From positions 496,001-560,000 of the forward strand of contig NZ_JAIZZH010000002.1 of NCBI RefSeq assembly GCF_020421205.1: a stretch of 64,000 nucleotides of DNA. Direction: 5' to 3'. The stretch is from Hymenobacter pini. GTDB lineage: Bacteria; Bacteroidota; Bacteroidia; Cytophagales; Hymenobacteraceae. The notes beneath the pieces were generated by a model that had not been told where the DNA came from, made no database searches, and saw nothing but the letters and a program-made list of their open reading frames with translations. The translations under genes were made by a program, and so were the position numbers. How positions within the stretch are numbered: position 1 is the stretch's first letter; every line of letters starts with the position of its first letter. Shown piece after piece: positions 55,726-63,419 of the stretch.

Positions 55726-57177
55726 ATGCCCCTAGCCCTCGCCTACTCCGCCGATTTTCCCGCCATTGCCGATACCGTGTTCATTCTGCCGGCTGGCACC
55801 CAGGAGCTGCCCGTAACGGCCGCCGCTGACCTGCCCGAGCCCGCCCGCCAGTACGTGGCCGCCCGCCTGCAGGCCGATGACAAACTCATCAGCGTGAACC
55901 AGTACACCCACCACCATTACTACGTGGTGGCCGAGGACAAGAAAACGGCCGACCTCAGCACCGAAGCCCTGCGCAAAGCCGGCCATAAGCTGCACGCCCA
56001 GCTCAAGGCCGATGATGTGGCTGAGCTCTACGTCTGCAACCTCACTGCCCCCGGCGGGGCCCTGGCTCTGGCCGAGGGCCTGGCCCTCACGGCCTACCAG
56101 TTTGAAGGCTACAAAACCGACGAAAAATCGAAGAAGCCCGCCGTACTCCAGCAGCTCACCCTGGTAGGTCCCGACCTCTCCGCCGAGCAAGTGCAGGAGC
56201 TGGATGGCGTGCTGCAGGGCGTGTACCTGGCCCGCGACCTGGTAAACATGCCCTACTCCCACCTCAACGCCACCCAACTGGCCCAGCAGTTTGAGCAGGC
56301 CGGCGAAGCAGCTGGTTTCCACGTAGAGGTGCTGGATTTGGTGCGTATCGAAGCTCTGCGCATGGGCGGCCTGCTGGCCGTGAACCAGGGCAGCCCCGAG
56401 CCGCCCACCTTCACCATTATGGAGTACAAGCCTGAAGGTGCCACCAACGCCAAGCCCATTGTGCTGGTAGGCAAAGGCGTAGTGTACGATACCGGCGGAC
56501 TCAGCCTCAAGCCCACGCCCAACAGCATGGATTTGATGAAGTGCGACATGGCCGGCTCGGCCGTGGTAGTGGGCGTCCTCACCGCCCTGGCTAAGAACGA
56601 CGTACCCCTGCACGTCATCGGCTTGGTGCCCGCCACCGACAACCGCCCTGGCGGCCCCGCCCTGGCTCCCGGCGACGTGATTACCATGTATAGCGGCCTC
56701 ACGGTGGAAGTCATGAACACCGATGCTGAAGGCCGCCTGATTCTGGCCGACGCTTTGGCCTTCGCCAAGAAGTACGAGCCCCAACTGGTGATGGACTACG
56801 CCACGCTCACCGGCTCGGCCGTGCGCGCCATCGGCATTGAAGGCACCGTGTATATGGGCACCGCCGACGAGGACACCATGCTGGCCCTCAAAAAAGCTGG
56901 CAACGCTACCCACGAGCGGCTGGTAGAGTTTCCGCTCTGGGATGAGTACGCCGACCACATCAAGAGCCCCATTGCCGACATCAGCAACCTGGGCAAGGCC
57001 GAAGCCGGCGCTATTTCCGCCGGTAAATTCCTGGAGCGCTTCACCGAGGGCTACCCCTGGGTGCACTTCGATATTGCCGGTCCCGCCTTCCTCACCGCCC
57101 CCGATTCCTACCGCGGCAAAGGCGGCACCGGCACCGCCATCCGCTCCACCTATGCGTTTTTGAAGGGCTTGGTTTAA
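55726..57177 (+). CDS. Leucyl aminopeptidase (M17 family)
   Basis: A 483-residue cytosolic dizinc exopeptidase that removes N-terminal residues from peptides. The signature NTDAEGRL is at about 331-338, the preceding VLVGKGVVYDTGGLSLKP and MDLMKCDMAGSAVVVG carry the other metal ligands (Lys, Asp), and TGSAVRAIG follows. The N-terminal non-catalytic domain covers about residues 1-160. I chose the ATG at 55726 (MPLALAYSADF); one at 55714 is possible. It is divergent from rsmA. Confidence 0.95.
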   Translation: MPLALAYSADFPAIADTVFILPAGTQELPVTAAADLPEPARQYVAARLQADDKLISVNQYTHHHYYVVAEDKKTADLSTEALRKAGHKLHAQLKADDVAELYVCNLTAPGGALALAEGLALTAYQFEGYKTDEKSKKPAVLQQLTLVGPDLSAEQVQELDGVLQGVYLARDLVNMPYSHLNATQLAQQFEQAGEAAGFHVEVLDLVRIEALRMGGLLAVNQGSPEPPTFTIMEYKPEGATNAKPIVLVGKGVVYDTGGLSLKPTPNSMDLMKCDMAGSAVVVGVLTALAKNDVPLHVIGLVPATDNRPGGPALAPGDVITMYSGLTVEVMNTDAEGRLILADALAFAKKYEPQLVMDYATLTGSAVRAIGIEGTVYMGTADEDTMLALKKAGNATHERLVEFPLWDEYADHIKSPIADISNLGKAEAGAISAGKFLERFTEGYPWVHFDIAGPAFLTAPDSYRGKGGTGTAIRSTYAFLKGLV

Positions 57178-57187
57178 CTAGTAAGGA

Positions 57188-57384
57188 CGTCATTCCGAGC
57201 TTGTCGAGGAATTTCGCGTGCTGATGTTGTAGAAGTAATTGTCATGCTGAGCTTGTCGAAGCATCTCTACCTCTGGCTAACTCAATTATGCAGACGAAGC
57301 AATAGAGATGCTTCGACAAGCTCAGCATGACGTTTTTCCTGTCACCATTTACCTCATTACCCCATCACCTCATTACTTCCCAGA
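57188..57384. repeat. Composite intergenic repeat with a 29-bp perfect inverted repeat
   Basis: 57188-57240 is a CGAGCTTGTCGAGGAAT unit shared with 18,059; 57241-57269 and 57303-57331 are perfect 29-base complements around a 33-base loop, followed by GTTTTT and then CCTGTCACC/ACCTCATTAC words. The long hairpin with a T run could end the aminopeptidase transcript. No gene is present. Confidence 0.85.
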
Positions 57385-58437
57385 ATGCTTCCACGCATCG
57401 GTATATCTGTCGGCGACCTGGCCGGCATTGGCCCGGAAATCATCTATAAAACCTTCCTCGATAAGCGCCTGCTCAAGTTCTGCACGCCGGTAGTGTATGG
57501 CACTGCTGCCGTGCTGTTTGATGATTTCCCCCAGGACCCCGACCACGAGCCCCTTACCTTCCGCCAGGTGCGCGAGGCGGCCGATATTGCCCCCGGCAAG
57601 CACAACGCCGTGACGTGCTGGGAAGAGGACTACCACCTCACGCCTGGCCAGCCCAGCCAGGCCAGTGGCACCGCCGCCCGCCTGAGCCTGCAAGCCGCCG
57701 CCCGCGACCTGAAAGCCGGTCTGCTCGATGCCCTCGTAACGGCCCCCATCAGCAAGGAAAATACCCAGTCGGATGACTTCCGCTACCCTGGCCACACCGA
57801 GTTTCTCACCAGCTTCTTCGAGGCCAAGGAAAGCCTGATGCTGTTGGCGGCCGACGACCTGCGCGTGGCCACCGTAACCGGCCACATTCCGCTCAAGGAC
57901 GTGCCCACCCGCGTTACCAAGGAGCTGCTGACCACTAAGCTGCGCATCCTGCTCAACTCCCTCAAAAACGACTTCGGCATTGCTAAACCCCGCGTGGCGG
58001 TGTTGGGTCTGAATCCCCATGCCGGCGAAAATGGCCTGCTGGGCACCGAGGAAGCCGATGTGGTAACGCCCGTGCTGCGCCAGCTGCAGGAAGAAGGCCA
58101 CCTTGCCTACGGTCCCTTCCCCGCCGACGGCTACTTCGGCACCCGCCAATTCAAGCAGTTCGACGCCACCCTCTCGCTCTACCACGACCAAGGCCTGATT
58201 CCGTTCAAAACGCTGGCGTTCGAGCGGGGGGTAAACTTCACGGCCGGTCTGCCCGTCATTCGCACTTCCCCCGACCACGGCACGGCCTACGGCCTGGCCG
58301 GTAAGTTCCAGGCCGACCCGACCTCCTTCCGGGAAGCGCTGTACATGGCCTGTGAGTTGGTGCGCTACCGCAAGTCGGAGTCTGAAATCAAACCCATTAC
58401 GCCTGGCCCGCCACTGCGTAGCGCCCGTCACGACTAA
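57385..58437 (+). CDS. pdxA: 4-hydroxythreonine-4-phosphate dehydrogenase
   Basis: A 350-residue cytosolic enzyme of vitamin B6 synthesis (oxidation of 4-phosphohydroxy-L-threonine). PdxA motifs are GISVGDLAGIGPEIIYK at the N-terminus, the metal-binding His in GHTEFLTSFF (near 137), TGHIPLKDV, LNPHAGENGLLGTEE and YHDQGLIPFKTL, and the C-terminal IRTSPDHGTAYGLAG. All three metal ligand regions are intact. It starts right after a repeat-rich spacer. Confidence 0.97.
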   Translation: MLPRIGISVGDLAGIGPEIIYKTFLDKRLLKFCTPVVYGTAAVLFDDFPQDPDHEPLTFRQVREAADIAPGKHNAVTCWEEDYHLTPGQPSQASGTAARLSLQAAARDLKAGLLDALVTAPISKENTQSDDFRYPGHTEFLTSFFEAKESLMLLAADDLRVATVTGHIPLKDVPTRVTKELLTTKLRILLNSLKNDFGIAKPRVAVLGLNPHAGENGLLGTEEADVVTPVLRQLQEEGHLAYGPFPADGYFGTRQFKQFDATLSLYHDQGLIPFKTLAFERGVNFTAGLPVIRTSPDHGTAYGLAGKFQADPTSFREALYMACELVRYRKSESEIKPITPGPPLRSARHD

Positions 58438-58468
58438 GATTGTAAGGGCAAGCGCATTATTGAGTTCT

Positions 58469-58506
58469 AACAACTGCTCCGGCGCGTTCCGGAGCAGTTG
58501 TTTTTT
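58469..58506 (+). terminator. Terminator after pdxA
   Basis: AACAACTGCTCCGG pairs with CCGGAGCAGTTGTT around a 6-base loop, followed by a T run. Confidence 0.9.
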
Positions 58507-58545
58507 ACTCCACAACGAAATTTTCTTTCCAAAAACGAAATTTAC

Positions 58546-58576
58546 TTTGCGGTTTTAAAACCGTGCCGTACATTTG
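58546..58576 (+). promoter_or_regulatory. Promoter with palindromic operator for the HigA-like gene
   Basis: TTTG (58546-58549) and TACATTTG (58569-58576) are separated by exactly 19 bases, an ideal Bacteroidota promoter. The spacer contains the perfect 14-bp palindrome CGGTTTTAAAACCG at 58550-58563, and the approximate repeat AACGAAATTT occurs twice upstream (58515 and 58535). A HigA-type protein encoded downstream could bind these sites. Confidence 0.65.
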
Positions 58577-58589
58577 CATCAGTAATCAG

Positions 58590-58620
58590 CGGAACCGTTG
58601 TGGTTCCGTTTTGCTTTTTA
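58590..58620 (+). terminator. Terminator-like hairpin in the HigA-like leader
   Basis: CGGAACC pairs with GGTTCCG around GTTGT, followed by TTTTGCTTTTT, 10 bases before the ATG at 58630. Placed between promoter and gene, it could attenuate transcription. Confidence 0.55.
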
Positions 58621-58629
58621 CCCGCTTTC

Positions 58630-58998
58630 ATGACCCTGACCACCCCTACTGATTACCGTACTGCCCTGCGCCGCCTCGATGCGCTGGTAGCCGCGGGCGT
58701 GGAGGGCAACGCGGCCCTGGAAGCAGAATTCCGGGAGTTGATTACGGCCCTGGATGCCTATGAAAGCAAGCTGGGTTTGCTGCCGATTCCCAATCTGCCG
58801 ACCTCCCTGGCCGAAATGATTGAGCTGAAGCGCCAGCAGATGCGGCTTAAGCAGAAAGAATTGGCCGAACTGCTGGAAGTACCCGCCGGCCGCCTCTCCC
58901 AGATTCTGAGTGGCAAACGGCGCGTTACCCTCGATTTGGCCAAGCGCCTATATGAGCGGCTCGGCATTCCGTCGGACTTTATTTTGAAGAACGCCTAA
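58630..58998 (+). CDS. HigA-like helix-turn-helix regulator (orphan antitoxin type)
   Basis: A 122-residue DNA-binding protein. The N-terminal 60 residues are helical; the C-terminal part is an XRE/HigA-type helix-turn-helix: LAEMIELKRQQMRLKQKELAELLEVPAGRLSQILSGKRRVTLDLAKRLYERLGIPSDFIL, in which KELAELLEV is the first helix and GRLSQILSGKR the recognition helix (quoted in blocks). This is typical of HigA antitoxins, but no HigB-type toxin lies upstream or downstream, so it may be a solitary regulator. It has its own promoter with a palindromic site, suggesting self-repression. Confidence 0.85.
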   Translation: MTLTTPTDYRTALRRLDALVAAGVEGNAALEAEFRELITALDAYESKLGLLPIPNLPTSLAEMIELKRQQMRLKQKELAELLEVPAGRLSQILSGKRRVTLDLAKRLYERLGIPSDFILKNA

Positions 58999-59044
58999 GC
59001 CACCTCAACTCAACTGCCGCTTTTACCAACCGGGGGAAACTTCC

Positions 59045-59052
59045 TACTTTTG
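59045..59052 (+). promoter_or_regulatory. Promoter -7 element of the yceD-rpmF block
   Basis: TACTTTTG matches TAnnTTTG, 22 bases before the GTG at 59074. Confidence 0.55.
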
Positions 59053-59073
59053 CCCCCTTGCAACTGACTACCC

Positions 59074-59607
59074 GTGAAGAAGGATTCGCAATACGACATC
59101 AACATTGCCCGGCTGGCCGATAAAACGCACCATTTCGCGTTTGACCTGGACCGCTCCTTCTTTGAGCAGTTCGACCAGCAGCTCATTCCCGATGGCAACG
59201 TGCATGCCGATGTGACGCTGACCAAAACCGACCGGCTCATTACCGTAGATTTTGACCTGCACGGCACCGTGCGCCAGATCTGCGACCGGAGCCTGGATGA
59301 ATACGACCAGGAAGTAGAGGCCCAGGAGCAACTGCTGGTGCGCTTCGGCGACCAGGCGCAGGAACTGGACGACAACGTGCTGCAAATCACGCCCGATACC
59401 CAGACGCTCCCCCTGGCCCAGCACCTCTTCGACTACATCGGGCTGGCCCTGCCGATGAAGAAGCTGCACCCGCGCTTCCAAAACGAGCCCGACGAAAACC
59501 CTGATGCCGACGCCAAGCTCATCTTCACCACCCGCCAGGAAGGCGACGATGACGACGAGGATGACGACATCGATCCGCGCTGGAATGCGCTCAAAAACCT
59601 GAATTAG
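59074..59607 (+). CDS. YceD/DUF177 family protein
   Basis: A 177-residue cytoplasmic protein of the YceD family, adjacent to rpmF as usual and thought to act in 23S rRNA or ribosome metabolism. It shows the family core TVRQICDRSLDEYDQEVEAQEQLLVRFG (blocks), a hydrophobic strand stretch FDYIGLALPMKKLHP, and a C-terminal acidic tail (EGDDDDEDDDIDPRWNALKNLN). The CxxC-type residues of the E. coli protein are partly replaced. The start is GTG 59074, shortly after a promoter element. Confidence 0.9.
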   Translation: MKKDSQYDINIARLADKTHHFAFDLDRSFFEQFDQQLIPDGNVHADVTLTKTDRLITVDFDLHGTVRQICDRSLDEYDQEVEAQEQLLVRFGDQAQELDDNVLQITPDTQTLPLAQHLFDYIGLALPMKKLHPRFQNEPDENPDADAKLIFTTRQEGDDDDEDDDIDPRWNALKNLN

Positions 59608-59665
59608 GCTGTGTCTGGCTTAATTTTCCTCCTTTAACTTTTACCTTTTTAACCCTTTTTCAACC

Positions 59666-59890
59666 ATGGCACATCCTAAGCGCCGGACCTCCTCCGCTAC
59701 CCGTGATAAGCGTCGTAGCCACTACAAACTGACCCCGAAAGCTGTTACCGTATGCTCGAACACAGGTGAACTGCACCTGCGTCACAAAGCCTACGTAGTA
59801 GACGGCGACCTGTACCTGAACGGTAAAGTGGCTATCAAAGACTACGCTCCCGTAGCCGCTCCGGCCGCTACCGACAACGACGAAGAATAG
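59666..59890 (+). CDS. rpmF: 50S ribosomal protein L32
   Basis: A 74-residue ribosomal protein, start MAHPKRRTSSATRDKRRSHYK as in the family (cut here to MAHPKRRTSSATRDKRRSHY). It has TVCSNTGELHLRHKAYVVDG in the middle; only one Cys remains where zinc-binding L32 forms have four, which is the zinc-independent type. The tail is acidic (ATDNDEE). It lies between yceD and plsX, the common order in bacteria. Confidence 0.97.
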   Translation: MAHPKRRTSSATRDKRRSHYKLTPKAVTVCSNTGELHLRHKAYVVDGDLYLNGKVAIKDYAPVAAPAATDNDEE

Positions 59891-60030
59891 TCGCACGTTA
59901 GCTGCTTATTGCCTCGCGGCTCCGCAGCCTTTTTCACCGCCCGGCCCCAGCCGGCTGATATAGCCTGGCTAGCCGGGCGGTGAGCTGCTGCCCGAGGTTT
60001 CTCTCCCGGACCTCTTTGATTCTGACGTTC

Positions 60031-60972
60031 ATGAAGATAGCCCTGGACGCAATGGGGGGCGATTTTGCCCCTCAGGCCGCCGTCGATGGGGCCGTGCTGG
60101 CCGCCCAAGCGCTGGCCGGTAAAGCCCAGATAGTGCTTATTGGCCAGGAAGATGCCGTTCGTCCGCTGCTGGAGCAGCATGGCGCGGCCGCTGCCGAACT
60201 CACGCTTGTGCCGGCTTCCCAAATCATTGAGATGGGTGAGCACCCGGCGAAAGCCTATCAGCAAAAACAAGACTCTAGTATTGCCGTGGGGTATAAAATG
60301 CTGGCTGCCGGTGAGGTAGAGGCGTTTTGCTCGGCCGGTAATACCGGCGCTATGCTGGTAGGAGCTATGTTCAGCGTAAAAGCCGTACCCGGCGTGATGC
60401 GCCCGGCCATTGCCAACTTCGTTCCGAAGCTGCACGGCGGTATGGGTATCATGCTGGACGTGGGTGCCAACGCCGAGTGCAAACCCGAAATGCTGGAGCA
60501 ATTCGGGGAGCTAGGCTCCTTGTACGCGCAGTACGTACTGGGTATTGAGAAGCCCAAAGTGGGCCTCATGAACCTGGGCGAAGAGGAAGGGAAAGGTACC
60601 GCCATTACTCAGGCCGCTCACCAGCTGCTGAAAGTGAATCCCCATATTCACTTCATCGGCAATATCGAAGGCCGCGACCTGTTCAATGATAAAGCCGACG
60701 TAATTGTGTGCGACGGATTTACGGGCAACGTGGTGCTGAAAATGGCGGAGTCGGTGTACGATGTTATTGCCGAGCGCAACATTCACGACCCCTTCCTCGA
60801 CAAGTTCAACTACGAGGCCGTGGGTGGCTCCCCCATCCTGGGCATCAACGACAACGCTATCATCGGCCACGGCGTGAGCACGCCTACTGCCATCTGCAAC
60901 ATGCTGCTGCAAGGCTACCAAATGGCCAGCTCCGGCATTGCCGACCAAATAAAAAACACCTTCAAGTCGTAA
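60031..60972 (+). CDS. plsX: Phosphate acyltransferase PlsX
   Basis: A 313-residue enzyme that converts acyl-ACP to acyl-phosphate, the first step of phospholipid synthesis with PlsY. The N-terminus [20 protein letters not shown] is the PlsX signature; [41 protein letters not shown], and [12 protein letters not shown] follow. The ATG at 60031 opens the conserved sequence; a GTG at 59980 would add 17 residues without similarity. It follows rpmF and precedes fabH. Confidence 0.97.
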   Translation: MKIALDAMGGDFAPQAAVDGAVLAAQALAGKAQIVLIGQEDAVRPLLEQHGAAAAELTLVPASQIIEMGEHPAKAYQQKQDSSIAVGYKMLAAGEVEAFCSAGNTGAMLVGAMFSVKAVPGVMRPAIANFVPKLHGGMGIMLDVGANAECKPEMLEQFGELGSLYAQYVLGIEKPKVGLMNLGEEEGKGTAITQAAHQLLKVNPHIHFIGNIEGRDLFNDKADVIVCDGFTGNVVLKMAESVYDVIAERNIHDPFLDKFNYEAVGGSPILGINDNAIIGHGVSTPTAICNMLLQGYQMASSGIADQIKNTFKS

Positions 60973-61037
60973 TCAGGACTTGCCAAGTCCGGCCCCTTGC
61001 GCCGGACTTTTCCTTTGCCGTCCCCTCTTTTTTGCTG

Positions 61038-62051
61038 ATGAAGATTACCGCTGCCATTACCGGAGTTGGTGCCTACGTGCCCGACTACGTGCTTACCAAC
61101 CAAGAGCTCGAAACCCTGGTGGACACCACCGACGAGTGGATTATGAGCCGAACCGGAATTCAGGAGCGACACATTCTGAAGGGCGAGAACCAGGGAACCT
61201 CGGTGATGGGCATCAAGGCCGTGGAGCAGCTGCTGGCCAAAACCGGTAACCGGGCCGAAGACATCGACCTGCTTATCTGCGCCACCACTACCCCCGACCT
61301 GGTATTCCCGGCCACGGCCAATATTATTTCGGCCGCTGTGGGGGCTACCAAGGCTTTCAGCTTCGATATGCAGGCGGCCTGCTCGGGCTTTATGTATGCG
61401 CTGGCAACCGGTTCACAGTTCATTGCCACCGGTGCCTACAAAAAAGTGATTGTGGTAGGGGCCGACAAGATGTCGAGCATCATCGACTACACCGACCGCG
61501 CCACCTGCATCATCTTCGGCGACGGTGCCGGGGCCGTGCTGCTGGAACCCAACACCGAGGGTCTGGGCCTGCTCGACCAGGAGCTGCACTCCGATGGTAC
61601 CGGCGAGCAGTACCTGCACCAGAAAGCCGGGGGTTCTCGCCGCCCGCCGTCCCAGGAAACCGTTGCCAACCGGGAGCATTACGTGTACCAGGAAGGCTCG
61701 GCGGTGTTCAAATTTGCCGTGAAAAATATGGCCGACGTGGCCGCCCAGGTAGCCGAGCGCAACGGCCTCAACGCCGAAACCATCGACTGGCTGGTGCCGC
61801 ACCAGGCTAACAAGCGCATCATTGATGCCACAGCCAACCGCGTAGGCATCGGGCCCGAGAAAGTGATGCTCAACATTCACAAGTACGGCAACACTACCAA
61901 CGGTACCATTCCGCTGTGCCTCTCCGATTACGAGCAGCAGCTCCGGAAGGGCGACAACCTCATTATTGCCGCGTTTGGCGGGGGCTTCACCTGGGGCTCC
62001 CTTTACCTGAAATGGGCCTACGACCCCAAACCCGACCCCTCCGCAGCATAA
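61038..62051 (+). CDS. fabH: 3-oxoacyl-ACP synthase III
   Basis: A 337-residue condensing enzyme that starts fatty acid chains by joining a primer acyl-CoA to malonyl-ACP. The catalytic triad is C115 ([12 protein letters not shown]), H255 ([10 protein letters not shown]) and N285 ([11 protein letters not shown]), all intact. The N-terminal [19 protein letters not shown] and [15 protein letters not shown] match FabH. The ATG at 61038 is chosen since the open frame upstream overlaps plsX. Confidence 0.97.
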   Translation: MKITAAITGVGAYVPDYVLTNQELETLVDTTDEWIMSRTGIQERHILKGENQGTSVMGIKAVEQLLAKTGNRAEDIDLLICATTTPDLVFPATANIISAAVGATKAFSFDMQAACSGFMYALATGSQFIATGAYKKVIVVGADKMSSIIDYTDRATCIIFGDGAGAVLLEPNTEGLGLLDQELHSDGTGEQYLHQKAGGSRRPPSQETVANREHYVYQEGSAVFKFAVKNMADVAAQVAERNGLNAETIDWLVPHQANKRIIDATANRVGIGPEKVMLNIHKYGNTTNGTIPLCLSDYEQQLRKGDNLIIAAFGGGFTWGSLYLKWAYDPKPDPSAA

Positions 62052-62095
62052 GCTCAGGCGGCGCGAAAACGGAAAACCTCCTATACTTGCACTCC

Positions 62096-62135
62096 CGACG
62101 TGCCGCCCCCGCCATCAGTCTGGGGCGGCACGTCG
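62096..62135 (+). terminator. Strong hairpin between fabH and efp
   Basis: CGACGTGCCGCCCC pairs with GGGGCGGCACGTCG around a 12-base loop. TATACTTG just before it (62,082-62,089) resembles a -7 box, so the hairpin may lie in the efp leader instead of ending fabH. The T run is short. Confidence 0.6.
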
Positions 62136-62226
62136 CGTTTCCACCCTAGTAACTCATCTTCTGATTGTTGAAGTACCCGCGTACTCTACCGAGTTTCCGG
62201 GGCTTCTTTCTCTCAATTCCCTCTCC

Positions 62227-62790
62227 ATGGCCACCACCGCAGATTTTCGCAACGGGCTAGTTCTCAATTACAACAACGAGCTGCACGTCATCACCGAGTT
62301 TCAACACGTGAAGCCCGGCAAAGGCCCGGCTTTCGTGCGCACCAAAATGCGCAACATCAAAACCGGCCGCACCATCGACAACACCTTCAACGCGGGGGTG
62401 AAAGTGGAAACGGCCCGCGTGGAGCAGCGTCCTCACCAGTATTTGTACAAGGACGACTACGGCTACACGTTCATGGACAACAGCACCTTTGAGCAAGTAG
62501 TGCTGCCCGAGGCCATGGTACCCTTTGCCGACCTGATGAAGGAAGGCCAGGAAGTTTCCATCCTGTTCCACGCCGAAACCGAACAGCCCCTCACCGCTGA
62601 ACTGCCCACCACCGTGGACCTGGTGGTAACCTACACCGAGCCCGGCCTGCGCGGCGACACCGCCACCAACACCCTCAAGCCGGCCATCGTGGAAACGGGC
62701 GCGCGCATTCAGGTGCCGCTGTTCATTGATACCGACACCAAAATCCGCATCAAGACCAGCGACTATTCCTATGTCGAAAGAGTCAAATAA
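62227..62790 (+). CDS. efp: Elongation factor P
   Basis: A 187-residue three-domain translation factor that relieves polyproline stalling. The modified-lysine loop is HVKPGKGPAFVRT, with K32 as the tip residue, and KTGRTIDNTFNAG, YTFMDNSTFEQ and RIQVPLFIDTDTKIRI(KT) complete the signature. In Bacteroidota the Lys may be unmodified or changed by other enzymes; no modification enzyme (EpmA/EarP) is visible here. The stop overlaps the start of accB. Confidence 0.97.
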   Translation: MATTADFRNGLVLNYNNELHVITEFQHVKPGKGPAFVRTKMRNIKTGRTIDNTFNAGVKVETARVEQRPHQYLYKDDYGYTFMDNSTFEQVVLPEAMVPFADLMKEGQEVSILFHAETEQPLTAELPTTVDLVVTYTEPGLRGDTATNTLKPAIVETGARIQVPLFIDTDTKIRIKTSDYSYVERVK

Positions 62791-63310
62791 GCAGCCCACC
62801 AAGCCCTCTCCCGCGCCCATGAAAGCCAAAGAACTGCAGGACCTGATCGACTTCATTGCCAAGTCGGGTCTGAACAAAGTAAACATCGAGACTGAGGAGT
62901 TTAAAATCTCCGTGCAGCGCGAGCCTTCCACGAAAGTGGTAAGCGCCGGTATTGCCGCCGCTCCGGCTCCCGTAGCCGCGGCCCCCGCTCCGGTTGCCGC
63001 TCCCACCCCGGCCGCTGCTCCGGCTCCCGCCGCTGCTGCCGCCCCGGCTGCCGAAGCCGCCAGCGCCAACCACGTAGCCCTGAAGGCTCCCATGATTGGT
63101 ACCTTCTACCGTAGCAGCAGCCCCGATACCCCGGCTTTCGTGCAAGTTGGCGACCTAGTAGAAAAGGGTCAGGTAATCTGCATCATCGAAGCCATGAAGC
63201 TCTTCAACGAAATTGAGGCCGAGCAATCGGGCCGCGTAGTGAAAGCTATGGTCGAAAATGCTTCCCCCGTGGAGTACGACCAGCCGCTGTTCCTGATTGA
63301 GCCCATGTAA
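62771..63310 (+). CDS. accB: Acetyl-CoA carboxylase biotin carboxyl carrier protein
   Basis: A 179-residue carrier with an N-terminal helix-rich start (KAKELQDLIDFIAKSGLNKV), a long Ala/Pro linker (about 75-112), and a C-terminal biotinyl domain (about 113-179) with APMIGTFYRSSSPDTPAFV and the biotinylation site EAMKLFNEIE. It shuttles carboxyl groups to carboxyltransferase in malonyl-CoA formation. ATG 62771 overlaps the efp stop by 20 bases, which favours translational coupling; ATG 62819 is an alternative closer to some homologues. Confidence 0.96.
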   Translation: MSKESNKQPTKPSPAPMKAKELQDLIDFIAKSGLNKVNIETEEFKISVQREPSTKVVSAGIAAAPAPVAAAPAPVAAPTPAAAPAPAAAAAPAAEAASANHVALKAPMIGTFYRSSSPDTPAFVQVGDLVEKGQVICIIEAMKLFNEIEAEQSGRVVKAMVENASPVEYDQPLFLIEPM

Positions 63311-63322
63311 TTTTAGAGCTTA

Positions 63323-63398
63323 GAGTTGAGAGCTTAGAACCTAGAATCCGTGAGCTGGCCCAGCACCCCCACGAGTCTAAGTTCTAAGCTCTCAGTTC
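63323..63398. repeat. Imperfect inverted repeat in the accB-accC spacer
   Basis: GAGTTGAGAGCTTAGAACCT at 63323-63342 (arm to 63345) pairs with 63376-63398 at about 20 of 23 positions. The core word AGAGCTTAGA is the same as in the TAGAGCT tandem array at 15,121. No gene in between. Confidence 0.75.
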
Positions 63399-63419
63399 TC
63401 ACATCTAACCCTGAGAGCT

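Noticed and set aside
55732..57066. A 444-codon minus-strand frame over the leucyl aminopeptidase gene
   Set aside because: Its translation is Gly/His/Val/Gln rich without domain patterns and lies opposite the NTDAEGRL enzyme.
57373..58515. A 380-codon minus-strand frame opposite pdxA
   Set aside because: All PdxA motifs are on the plus strand; the antisense product has no known pattern.
58438..58629. A HigB-type toxin gene beside the HigA-like gene
   Set aside because: The spacer holds a terminator, promoter and hairpin but no open frame long enough for a toxin, and the downstream gene is YceD.
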